A stretch of 64,000 bases of DNA from Stenocarpella maydis (lineage: Eukaryota; Ascomycota; Sordariomycetes; Diaporthales; Diaporthaceae), in the NCBI GenBank assembly GCA_002270565.1, contig NQMI01000095.1:124001-188000 (forward strand). The letters are read 5' to 3'. Position 1 is the first letter of the stretch. Each line of letters begins with the position of its first letter. The notes under the pieces are model-generated. The model saw only the letters and a list, made by a program, of their open reading frames with translations, did not search any database and was not told where the DNA came from. The translations under genes and the position numbers were made by a program. This document shows, in pieces, positions 10,520 to 20,707 of the stretch.

Positions 10520-12908
10520 AGTAAACTGCCTGGGTGGACGGTGCGCATTGGCGAGCTGCGGAAAAGCACCTCGCACTGGAGGTCATGAGAGACTCATGCT
10601 GGTTTGATAGTGCTGGGCCCTCTGGAAGGTACATTGCGGCTGTACCCGGACATGGGATGGGCGACGTGCCGGGCCCACATATCTGGCGCATATGTATGAT
10701 TGGCTCAGAGCGGGCATGGTGGGTCCTGGCCTGGTGCGGACCGTCCATATCTTGCAGCTCGCGTCGAGCACGGCTTTCTGAATTTTCTCTCCCTTCTTCT
10801 GTAAGAAGTTGATCCTTCCAATTCATAACAATGTGAGTCGCAACGCCACAAACGCCAAGCGCGCACACCCTCCCACATGATTGACTGACAGTCGGCGCAG
10901 ATGATGAAAGCCAGCGTGTTCCATATGATCGAACCCGCCTCTCCGTTGCGGCTCAAGGCTCTCCCCTCGTGGGCTTCAGGGCCTGGGTGTGACGAGAGGA
11001 TTGGGTTCATGAAATAAGCGTTCGACACATGTTGACCTTGTTTTCTTCGGACGCCACACGGCATCTCTGACCCAAGTTTTGAATTGGAAGGATTCCCATG
11101 CGGCCACTGCGACTCCCTGGTGGTGCTGCCGTGTCCGTTAGTAACACGTGCGTGGGCACCAAGTGGTCGCTTTGCTACGGCGCACCGGCCCACTGTCCTT
11201 GGTCGCGGCCACCGCTCCTGCATGTATTTCGTTTGCCATGGCAAGTGTCGCGCGAACGGGGTGCGCATTAGCCACTTCAATATTGACACAAGCCGACGGG
11301 TTTAATACCCTACGACTTGGTGGTCATCATCGTTGGTGCTCGGTAGTTTTGAGCCTTCAAACCCAACTTCGCCCACAACCCCCTTCCCCCCCCCCAAAAA
11401 AAAATTCTGAGCAAAGAAGATACCTTTTACAATATTCCATGTCAGGGTTGCGCTCATCTTCACACCAGACTTACCTGATCTAATGTTCCGAATTGAGATC
11501 CTGACCACCTGGTCCGTAAGTCCTGCGGCGAGGCGGGCTGAACAGAATGAAGTGCACACGATACAAGACAATGCAATACAAATTGTTCCAAAGAAAAGAT
11601 AAAACGAGGGCTCATTGGCGTGCTCTGGCAGTGCTTTGATTTCCCCAGTGACAAGTCACCGAGTGCCGAGGGGCTGTCCCTGCTTGCCATGGCGATGTTT
11701 GGACATGGCACTGGGCCTTTCCTGTGAGCGCGCGAACAGGTACCTGCGGTAGCCTTTTAGAAACGCCGAGCTCGGGTGGTTTATCGACGCCAGACACGGT
11801 GGTATGTGTGTTGTCCTGCCGTAATGTATCAGTTGCACAGCGGGCCCTTGAATCTGCTCCAGGTGACATTGACATTGACAACAGCACCAGCTGAATCTTG
11901 CGTATCTGTGATTCCCCACCCGTCATTGGCCGTAGTAACCGACCCACCTGTTCCTGACCCTGCGTCAATGATTGCCCTGCTGCCCTGGGCTCGGCTGGGG
12001 GCCGTCCAGCTTCTCTCCGGGACCCAACCAACCAGAAACGGCACGCGCACCGCCCAGGGGCTCACCAAGCAAAATGCTGCCAAAACGTCGGTGCTGCCGT
12101 TAGCCCGACCGGGAGGTATCAACCAGTGCACTAGTGTACTGGTACTGCAGCCTGCAGCCCGCTCAGACTGTGGACAATGTCCTAATTACGCCAAACCCGT
12201 ATGGAGGTGTTGCACCTTTGGGCTCTCGGCACCAGCACGGCCAGGTCGACCCGACGCTACCGCCTTGGAAAGTCACAACTTCCAAGCTTGTCAACCTCAC
12301 CCATCTCCCGTCCGGCTTGTTCTCACAGTACCACCGACTGTCGCACCTCCGTGGTAGCCGACCAAGCATCGACCAAAACATCTCGGACCGTGCTCCCGAC
12401 CGCCTCACCGGCTGCTGCTCTGCTCTGCTCTGCGCGCCTTTGACGTCCCAACCTCAGGTGACTCGTACATAATTACCCCCTTAGATTATACTCAGATTCG
12501 CTTACCCGCAGCTTCGGGGTACCTTGCTCTGATCGCGCACCGCACCCCCGTTGCCATTACCATTAATGCCATGGCCACTCTCTGAACTGCCTCCCAGCAT
12601 CACCTCTCACTCCGCCCCCTTTGTGGTACTTGGCCTTGCGTGAATACCGGCCGGCAGACCCATTGCCGCTGGCATTGTCATTGTCACTTTACCCCAAAGG
12701 CCCGCTGTCGCATCACTGGGCACCGCCGCAGCTCCCTTCCCTCGGTTGCAGCCCATCTCAGCCCAGCCTGCTCCACCTACCGCCAATCTCGCAGCCGACT
12801 AATCTCCGTGCCCTTTTGACGACCTGCCGCCGCATCACGTCCTCCCGAACTGCGCATTGCGTGCCCTGACTGCCGTCAACGACTCGCAACCGTCCCGAGA
12901 GCGTCAAC
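10520..12908. other. Long intergenic region between divergent genes
   Basis: About 2.4 kb separates the divergently transcribed AspRS (-) and ANTH adaptor (+) genes. Many short frames overlap on both strands without recognisable motifs. A C-run then A-run lies near 11384-11404. The pyrimidine-rich stretch at about 12,480-12,900 just before the adaptor ATG looks like a 5' UTR and promoter of a highly expressed fungal gene. Confidence 0.5.
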
Positions 12909-15036
12909 ATGGCAAGCTCCTTCGAGAAGTCCGTCAAGGGCGCCACCAAGATCAAGGTCCGTCACCGCCTGCTGGGTCCGCGACCCGCCCCAATACGGCA
13001 GCGACCCGCACGGCGTCTGGTGAGCGCTGGATGCGGGCGACGCGTCGCTAACATTCCATCCCACTCTAGGCCGCGCCCCCGAAGACGAAATACATCGAGC
13101 ACATCCTCATAGCGACTCACTCCGGGGAGGCTGGGGTCGGCGAGGTCTTCCGCGCGCTGCAGCACCGGCTGCGAGACTCAACATGGACGGTTGTCTTCAA
13201 GAGCTTGATCACTGTGCACCTGATGATCAGGGAGGGTTCGCCGGACGTAACACTGGCTTACTTGTCAAAACACCGGAATATGCTGGCAGTAAGCATGTTC
13301 TCCGATGGTTAGTACACGCCCGCCACGCAGTTGCCGGATGCGCAGTTAGGTTCGAGGTGCCTTGCGACGAGTTGCTGACCCATGCACAAACAGCCCAGAC
13401 ACAGGGGAGGAACATACGGCATTATGCCAACTACCTATCCGAACGAGCTCGTGCGTATCGCGACACGAAGATCGACTGGGTGAGGGGCAGGGAAAGCCGC
13501 ATGGATACGCTCTCCGTGGAAAAGGGTCTTTTGCGGGAGACCGAGGCCATTCAGAACCAGCTGACGGCCCTTCTCAAATGCGATGTCTGTGGATTCCCGT
13601 CAACGCCCTGGGGCGCTTCACAGCTGACAGGAGGCTAGGTTATGGACAACGAGCCCGAGAACGAAATAACAATTACCGTCTTCAGGCTGTTGGTGCTGGA
13701 TCTGCTGGCATTGTTCCAGGTGCTCAACCAGGCACTAATCAACATCCTAGGTAGGCTGTGCGAAAGCCCAGGCTGCACCGTAAACTAACCTCAGCGCTCA
13801 GGTCACTTCTTTGAGATGTCCAAGGTCGACGCGGAAAGAGCTATGGATATTTACCGCAATTTCACCAAACAGACAGATGTGGTGGTTCAGTACCTGGGCG
13901 TGGCCCGCCAATACGAGCATCACACAAGAGTCGAGGTCCCCAAGCTGAAGCACGCCCCCGTTAACCTTGGACGACAACTGGAGGATTACCTCAATGATCC
14001 TGATTTCGAAATTCACCGGAGACAGTATCTGGCCGAACTGGAGGCCAAGAAGGGCAAAGGAGGCTCAGGGGCGTCCAAGCCGTTTTTCACCTCCAAGACC
14101 GAATCCGGCCCCAAACCAGCCTCCAACTCACCATTCGCCACGGCCAACGGATCGTCGTCCACGGAGAGCAAGCCAGCGCCGGCTAAGAACCCGAATACCG
14201 ACTTGATCGACTTCTTCGACTCGATAGAGCAGAATCAGACACTGCTGGGTGCACAGCCCACTGCTCAGCTAGGTCAGATGGACAACTCGCCCTGGGGCCT
14301 ACAGAACGGCTTCCAGCAGCAACAGCCTACAGGCTTTCAGAATGGCTTCGCACCACAGCAAACAGGGTTCCAGGCGACCAATCCGTTCCAACAGCACATG
14401 GGGAATTTCCAGCTACAGCAACAAGCTCCTCCGCCGCAGCTGCAGCCTTCTTTCACCGGCGCTGGCTTCGGTGGTTTCACCCCCCAGCCTGCACACACTG
14501 GGTACCAAAACTCCTTGGCTCCCATACCACAGGAGTCTGCGGTTTCTTCGTTCCAGACAGGATCGTCGATGCCCAACCTCCTGGCACCCCAGCAAACCAC
14601 CAACCCCTTCCGCCAATCCATGCTGACAGGCCAACCGACTGGCATGGGCGCTCAGTCGGCACCCACAAGTCCGCCTACACTTCAGCCGCAGCACACGTCT
14701 ACCAACCCATTTGCTCGGTCGGTCTCGGCAGCTGGCACCCCGTCTCTGTTCCAATCCCCCCCGCCGGCAGCACCGTTGCAACCGATGGCCACTGGGACGA
14801 ATCCATTCGCCAAGAACTTTGGTGCTCCTCAGCAACCACAAAGACCAGCAACAAGTGCCGGTCTGGCACCTCAACCCACAGGGACAACCAACCCGTTCCG
14901 GCAGTCGCAATTTGTCAATCACAATACAGGCATGGGCTGGCAGCATAATCAGCAGCCGATAGGTGGCGGCTTGGACAACCTCCCGACAATGCCTGTATTC
15001 CCAAGACCAGGGCAACAGAGCCCCTGGCAGCAGTGA
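12909..15036 (+). CDS. YAP1801: AP180/CALM-type clathrin adaptor (ANTH domain)
   Basis: Five exons (12909-12956, 13070-13307, 13394-13584, 13639-13750, 13802-15036) give 607 residues; introns are 113, 86, 54 and 51 bp. Residues 1 to about 280 form an ANTH phosphoinositide-binding domain. The start SFEKSVKGATKIK followed by KTKYIEHILIATHS is typical, and the domain continues through ALINILGHFFEMSK and IYRNFTKQTDVVVQYL. The rest is Gln-, Pro- and Thr-rich and disordered. It carries five NPF tripeptides (four to five as TNPF), the ligand for EH domains of Pan1/Ede1-type proteins. A hydrophobic-acidic DLIDFFDSIE could be clathrin- or adaptor-binding. The C-terminus is SPWQQ. Function: coat assembly at plasma-membrane endocytic sites. 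The exon joins were chosen because they restore the continuous ANTH reading. Confidence 0.92.
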
Positions 15037-15699
15037 TTAATGGTTACATCGGGCCTAGCATTTGCCCAAGGAGCAATGCGATGAGATTCGAACGGAAAGC
15101 AATTCCGCCCATTGCGATTTCGATCTGACTTGCGGTTCTGTGTTTGCAGAGCGTTGGCGTTCAGGGGTGCTTGCTTATTGAACGGGAGGAAGGGTCGGGC
15201 AGGGGGTGTTCCAAGGCCTAAGAAGGAAACTCGACGGATTGGAGGCTGCTAATGTCAGGGACTGCTCAGGTCGAGGGTCTGGCTAATGTAGATATTGAAG
15301 TCATGTGCCTGGTGCGTGAAAGCAACACGGCCAGCAAAGGTACGTTCTTCAAGATTGCACGCACTAAAGCTCAATGGACGTCATGGCCGTTCGGATTCCG
15401 CAACGAGTTCTGTTGCTGTTGCAGCCCAGTCCTTTGGGAGTTGCCTACACAGCTTGGGCCTGCACCACTCCTATCCGCACCAGGAAGACATCTGTTGTAT
15501 TTTACCATTCCGGAATGGACCCTGACCACCGTGGTCTCCAGCCTTAACAAACGCCGTCGCTATGCACACCGTTAAATCACCCTATCAGTCGTGACGAAAC
15601 TGACCGTCAAGAATCCAAGACAAATCGCGCAGGCCTCGCATGACGGACAAGGCGCGCCGTCTTTCATCTTTTTGCGCCGACGCCTGGAGGTCCTGGTAT
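15037..15699. other. Convergent intergenic region
   Basis: About 660 bp between the ANTH adaptor (+) and TFB3 (-) stops. No gene is seen; short frames lack family features. Confidence 0.5.
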
Positions 15700-16952
15700 C
15701 TAGTCATCCACCTCCATCTTGATGGGATGCTCGACCTTGACAATGTCCTCGCCCCTGATCTCCTGCTTGACCTCACGGTCCATCTCGAGCTTCACCTCTC
15801 TCCGCTCGCGCTTGACCGCCGTCCTCGCGGCCGCGTCACCTACCCCGTCGGTCTGGGCCGCTAGCCCGGCGCCTCCCGTGGCGACGTCGCCGAAGTCCAG
15901 GCCCAGCCTGCCCGTCTCCTTCTCGTCGCTGATGAAGACGGCCATCCCGGCAAAGGCCTCAAACATGGCCCGCGCGTAGTACTCCTGCAGGTTGTACCCG
16001 CCGGCCGTGAACTTGTGGTCGTGCTTGGCGCTGTCGAGGAAGGGGTTCTTGTAGTCCTTCTCCAGCTTGTACCGGGCGCTCCTCAGGTCCAGCTTGCCGA
16101 AGGGGTCGTAGGGTCCCGTGTCGGCGTCCCTCGCCGCGTCGCCCTTCTTCTTGAGGCCGCGGATCGACAGCCCGCCGGCCGCCGCCGCCGCGGCCCGGCG
16201 CAGGGCGGCGGCCTCGGAGGCGGCGAGCTCCTCCTTGCGGTGCTGGCCGCGGCGCTTGAGCATGACCTTGTGGCCTGGCCCGGGCGGCCTCGGCGCGGGT
16301 GTCGAGGTCCGTCCTCGCGCTGCTTGATCTTGGCCCGGCGCTCCTCCTCCTCGGCCCGGGCGGCCTCGGCGCGGCGCTGGCGCGCGGCCTCCTGCTCGGC
16401 GGCGATCTGCCGGCGGGTGGACTCCTTCTGGCGCTCGCCCACGCGCTTGTTGCGCTCGATCTCGGCCTTGTGCTCATCCTCCCACTGGAGCAGCTTCTCG
16501 TTGGCGGCGGCCTGGTCGGCGGGCCCGCCGTAGACCAGGTCCATGGTCAGCGCCTCGACCATCTCCAGGTAGGCGTTGAACGAGGCCAGGTCCTCGAACT
16601 CGTCCTCGGTGCGGTTGAAGACGGCGGCGACTCGGCGGCGGATGTCGACCTCGCGCTCGACGGACAGGTCGGAGAAGATGGGCTCGCGGAAGGCCTTCTT
16701 GCGCAGGGTCCGGTGGCACCCGACGTAGGGGCACTGGTTCGGCCCATTCTCGAAGAGGCGGTCCACGCAGTTGTTGCAGAGCGGATGGTAGCACTCGGGG
16801 TTGATGAGGAAGCGCATCGACTTGTTCATGTACCGGAGGGTCTTGCAGATGGGGCACTGCTCCTCGCCGTCTGTGTTGGTCAGGGCAATCGCCTGGATGG
16901 GGGCTGCCACGGGCCCGGCGCGGGCGGCGGGGGCCCCTGGTTTGCGCGACAT
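15700..16952 (-). CDS. TFB3: TFIIH/CAK assembly factor Tfb3 (MAT1), frame broken
   Basis: The N-terminal frame begins at 16952 with a C3HC4 RING: CPICKTLRYMNKSM, then INPECYHPLCNNCVDRLF and CPYVGCHRTLRKKAF. After it comes the Tfb3 signature REPIFSDLSVEREVDIRRR, then a long charged helix rich in Glu, Arg and Ala. The reading is lost between about 16,325 and 16,264. The C-terminal part resumes in another frame at GHKVMLKRRGQHRKEE and runs to the stop at 15700, including LEKDYKNPFLDSAKHDHKFTAG, a typical MAT1 C-terminal stretch. No GT-AG intron fits the junction; one missing base, or two small changes, would explain it. Because Tfb3 is essential (cyclin-H/Cdk7 binding, transcription and repair), a sequence error in this very GC-rich segment is likelier than a dead gene. 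The KREVKLEMD...EVKQEIR tail is unusually charged. Confidence 0.85.
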
Positions 16953-17437
16953 GGCGGGCGAGGGAAGACACTCAGGGGCTTTGTGGCGGGTGGTTCATCG
17001 GGGCCGAGGTATGGAAGCGCTGGATAGGATCGGTGCCGAAGTGTATGTTGTGTTGAGTAGACGGGTGTGGAAGAGGTCGAGGTTGATCAAAGATCAAGTC
17101 AAACAGAAACGAGCGGGTGACATGTCGCAACTCGGGCCAGGAGTAGGGAGTACTCCATACTGTACTCCATACTATGCACCTACTGTGTAGGTATCGAGGT
17201 ACCTACCTAGGTACCCGCCTGCCCTGGCCAGCTAGGGCAGGGGTCAAGCTCCCAGGTACTGTGTAAGGCAGGCGTTGGAGGCGTGCAGCACCTGGAGCCC
17301 CCCCAAGAAGTTGCCCCGCCATCAGGACCTGGGGCAGGTTGCACCCACCCTATATCATCAGCCTTGTCCAGCTTCGATCAGTTTCCACGCTTCTGAACAG
17401 TCTCAACACCAGACATCGTGCTCTGTAACCGCACAGA
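16953..17437. promoter_or_regulatory. Divergent promoter between TFB3 and nudC
   Basis: A 485-bp spacer shared by two divergent housekeeping genes. It contains short inverted and direct repeats around 17,148-17,215: two TACTCCATACT units and palindromic AGGTACCTACCTAGGTACC. Whether these bind a factor cannot be told from sequence alone. Confidence 0.4.
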
Positions 17438-18183
17438 ATGGCAGACACAGGTACGTATTATAGAGCTAACAGAGGCTCGTTGTGTCTGGGAGCAATACAC
17501 AAGAGCTTCTTTTGCTTACAAATGAGCTGACACCCTCACAGAACCCTCCGCCGCCGAACAAGCAGCCGCCCGCGCAAGGGAGCAGGCCGAGCAGGATGCC
17601 CTCCCCTACAAGTGGCAGCAGACCATTGGTGACCTGGATGTCACCATAACTGGGATTCCAGGCAACTTCAAGAGCAAGGACCTGGTCGTCGAGATCAAGA
17701 AGCAGAGCATAAAGGCCGGCGTCAAGGGACAAGAGCCGGTTATAAGTGTATGTGCCGCAGCATCGACCACCACCACAGGAGCACCCGGCTCTACAGAACA
17801 GAAACACTGACCCAAGGCGCGCACCGGAACAGGGCGACCTCCACCGGCCGATCCACGTCGACGAGAGCACCTGGACGCTCACCTCCGCCCCCGATGGCAC
17901 CAAGACGGTCGAAATCCACCTGGACAAGGTCAACAAGATGGAGTGGTGGCCGCACGTCGTGACGGGGGCGCCCGAGATCGACGTCACAAAGATCACTCCC
18001 GAGTCGTCCAAGCTGTCGGACCTGGACGGCGAGACCCGCGGCATGGTTGAGAAGATGATGTACGACCAGCGCCAGAAGGAGGCTGGCAAGCCCACCAGCG
18101 ACGAGCAGAAGAAGGCCGACATCCTCAAGAAGTTCCAGGCCCAGCACCCGGAGATGGACTTTAGCAACGCCAAGATCAACTAG
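17438..18183 (+). CDS. nudC: Nuclear movement protein NudC (CS/p23-like domain)
   Basis: Three exons (17438-17450, 17542-17747, 17833-18183) give 189 residues. The first exon is only 13 nt, and the second intron uses a GTATGT donor. An acidic and Ala-rich N-terminus ([18 protein letters not shown]) precedes a CS domain from about residue 27: [34 protein letters not shown], then [19 protein letters not shown] and [18 protein letters not shown]. The C-terminal [18 protein letters not shown] is the conserved NudC tail. Length and domain match Aspergillus NudC, a dynein-pathway cochaperone needed for nuclear migration. The join at exon 2/3 gives VISGDLHRPI, as expected for the family. Confidence 0.93.
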
Positions 18184-18327
18184 GGCGGGTACGTCTTGTG
18201 TGGTGTGGGCTGGTGTGCATGGAGTGTAGAGCTGGGCAGCGGAGCGCATAAGAGGATGTTGGAGTTGTCTGATACCATCCACCCCCCCCTACGAGGCATA
18301 ACCGCACATTGCTCGTATTACCACGAA

Positions 18328-18363
<36 letters not shown>

Positions 18364-18832
18364 AAGCATATAAGAAACTTGTACTCATGGACACATGGGA
18401 TTACATGCTTCGGCTTTTCTCGGCATGTGAGGAGTGAAACGAAACGCCTAGACCACAAGGCGAAGCCAGTGTGGGCTTCACAGGTCAGGGGTCAGATAAG
18501 CCCCTCGGGATTCAATCTTGGAATGTTACCCATACCGAGCGAGCAGATTGAGAGCTGCAGGCTCAACTGGCCATCGTGAGACGGCCTGGGTTCCGTAAAT
18601 GCATTGTTACTCACAGGCAAATGGAGAGGCAGAGTAGGGAATTGTGTGCAGCATGTGGAGGTGATCTTCCCTCCTGATGGAAAAGCGGATGGCATTTTGT
18701 AAGCAAAAAGCCCAAGAAAGCCGAGCGCGGCTCGACGAGGCCGGACTGAAACCCGCTCGAGATAGACAGTGGTAGGAAGCCACACGAAATATGTTAGGTT
18801 GCCATTACAGCCCCACCCAAGCCTGTACGGTC
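18184..18832. other. Convergent intergenic region with a 31-nt poly(A) tract
   Basis: Between the nudC and BUD27 stops. A run of 31 A lies at 18331-18361, about 150 bp after the nudC stop. No gene is seen. Confidence 0.6.
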
Positions 18833-20707
18833 TCACTGCCTCCCAAGCCTAGCAGCCTTGAAACGGCTCACACGCTTCCCGGAAATATCCTCGTCCTCGG
18901 GGTACTCGATGGCCTCCTCCTTCTCAGCCACGAAGCCGCCCTGCTTCTGGATCATCCGGTTACGCATCCGGTGGTACTCAACAGCGGCCTCCTGGTGCAG
19001 CAGCGTCGCGTCAAACTCATCAGGCTCCAAGGCGTCAGAAGGCGTGTCCCGCTCGATTATAGTTCCAGTAAGCGTTGTGCCGTCCGGCCCCGTCGGGGCG
19101 GTCCGCACTTCCTGGTCGAGGAAGCGCGCCGGAGCCTCGGCTGGGCCCTTGATCCTGACTGGAAGCTGGGTTTTAGAAGGGCTGGGGGCGGGCTCAGCGG
19201 CTCGTGCCTTCTTGAATCGCGATGCTTTCTTCGGCGCGCCTGTGGACGGTGCCTCCGGCTGTGCGGCTGCGCTCCTCTCCACGATTTTACTTCGCATGGG
19301 GTCGACGTATGGCTCTTTGGGCTCAGTGACGGCCGGAGCGGGTTGGGGATTTGTCTCCGGGGCTGTGTCCAACGCATTGGCGAACTTGACGCCTTTCTTC
19401 ACAGGCTTCGGTTCTTCCGTAGACTCACTGCCGCTCTTCATAGATGACTTGGTATGCTGGCTCGCGGGTGCTCGTTGGCTCGAAGCTGCGGGCTGGACCG
19501 CGATGCGAGCGATACCCTCTTCCAGTATTCTGCCAGAAGCCGCGGCCTCCGCTTCCTCCTCGATTTGACGGCTTGACTTTATGCCCAGCCTCGCCTCAAG
19601 TTCCTGCATACGTCTCCTGTACTTGTTATCGACGACACGGGATTTGGTCCGGCCGTGCTCGTCCTCATCTTCCTCCTCGTCGTCGTCTTGGTCTTCGAAG
19701 CCGTCGTCCTCATCAAAGCTGTAGTCGTCCTCATCGAACTCGGACCCTGTGCCCTCCTCGATTTCCAGCTCGGCAACAATCGGCGCAATGTCCGTCATGC
19801 CATATCTGAGCATCTCCCGTCGGAGCTCAGTGTCCTCGTCTGACTCGCCTTCTGGTATCACTGGATTTGAGAGCGGTACCTCGTGTTCCTTGGCTTCCTT
19901 CATTATCCGATCCAAGTGATTCCTCGTCCTTAATCTTTGGTCAAGGCCGGCGAGCTCATCGCCTGGTTTCGTATCTTCGGCAAACGAGACCCCCTTTTTC
20001 GCAGGGGCAGCTTCAGAGCCAATCTCCATGGCAGTTGGTACTGTCTTCGACTCTGTCCTGCCCTGGCTGTGTGCTTCCTCAATGCGCTTATTGACCTCAC
20101 ACTTCCCTGGCACGTCCCCATCGTCTGGGAGTTGTTCGACGTCTACCTGCATTGACTCGCTCGTCTCAGGCAGATCCTTGATGCCTGCCTTCGCCAGCGC
20201 CTCACGGATGGCCGAGGTGGAGTCGCCTGGTCTCTGCAGACGCGACGAGGTAATGTTATCATCGTCGTCAAGCTCCTCGATGATGTCCGTGATTGGCAGG
20301 CCCGAGTCCTCGTCCATGGCATCCGGGTTGGCGACAATGTTGACCTTTTCATACTTCTCCTCCGCGGCCTGGAGCTGTTTCTCGAGCGTCTCCACGTTCT
20401 TAGAGACATATTCGATCCGCCGTGAGATTATGTTGACGATTTGCGCCTTAGACTTGACCGTTTTCTCCCCAAAGATCTCCTTGACTTCCTTGCTGTTGAT
20501 TACTTGGCCCTCGAATTCATCGCAGATTCTGTCCAGGTCCGCGCGGTCTGCAGGCCCAGATATGGCTTCGACCTCTTCCTTGAGCTCCTCGTAGTCGGCG
20601 TCACACATGCGCCAGTGTGTGATGGCCTTCCGAAGCTTCTCGACGTTGTCTTCAAGCTGACGGCGGTGCCGTTCCAGGTCGAGGAAGTGGTCTTTTACCG
20701 AATTCAT
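18833..20707 (-). CDS. BUD27: Bud27/URI-type unconventional prefoldin (RPB5-interactor, DUF3835)
   Basis: Single exon of 624 residues. The first ~130 residues are a prefoldin-like coiled-coil pair (MNSVKDHFLDLERHRRQLE and SRRIEYVSKNVETLEKQLQAAEEKYEK). Acidic segments follow (DIIEELDDDDNI; DDDEEEDEDE). Basic repeats of the kind conserved in URI/DUF3835 proteins appear as KKGVSFAED, KKGVKFANA and ASRFKKARA, with the C-terminal RVSRFKAARLG. URI/Bud27 proteins bind Rpb5 and assist RNA polymerase assembly and TOR-linked control; here this is family knowledge. No intron is needed. It converges on nudC. Confidence 0.82.
   Translation of the reverse strand: MNSVKDHFLDLERHRRQLEDNVEKLRKAITHWRMCDADYEELKEEVEAISGPADRADLDRICDEFEGQVINSKEVKEIFGEKTVKSKAQIVNIISRRIEYVSKNVETLEKQLQAAEEKYEKVNIVANPDAMDEDSGLPITDIIEELDDDDNITSSRLQRPGDSTSAIREALAKAGIKDLPETSESMQVDVEQLPDDGDVPGKCEVNKRIEEAHSQGRTESKTVPTAMEIGSEAAPAKKGVSFAEDTKPGDELAGLDQRLRTRNHLDRIMKEAKEHEVPLSNPVIPEGESDEDTELRREMLRYGMTDIAPIVAELEIEEGTGSEFDEDDYSFDEDDGFEDQDDDEEEDEDEHGRTKSRVVDNKYRRRMQELEARLGIKSSRQIEEEAEAAASGRILEEGIARIAVQPAASSQRAPASQHTKSSMKSGSESTEEPKPVKKGVKFANALDTAPETNPQPAPAVTEPKEPYVDPMRSKIVERSAAAQPEAPSTGAPKKASRFKKARAAEPAPSPSKTQLPVRIKGPAEAPARFLDQEVRTAPTGPDGTTLTGTIIERDTPSDALEPDEFDATLLHQEAAVEYHRMRNRMIQKQGGFVAEKEEAIEYPEDEDISGKRVSRFKAARLGRQ

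Noticed and set aside
13183..13754. Open frames crossing the ANTH gene introns
   Set aside because: They read through introns 2 and 3 of the adaptor gene; splicing gives a continuous ANTH domain instead.
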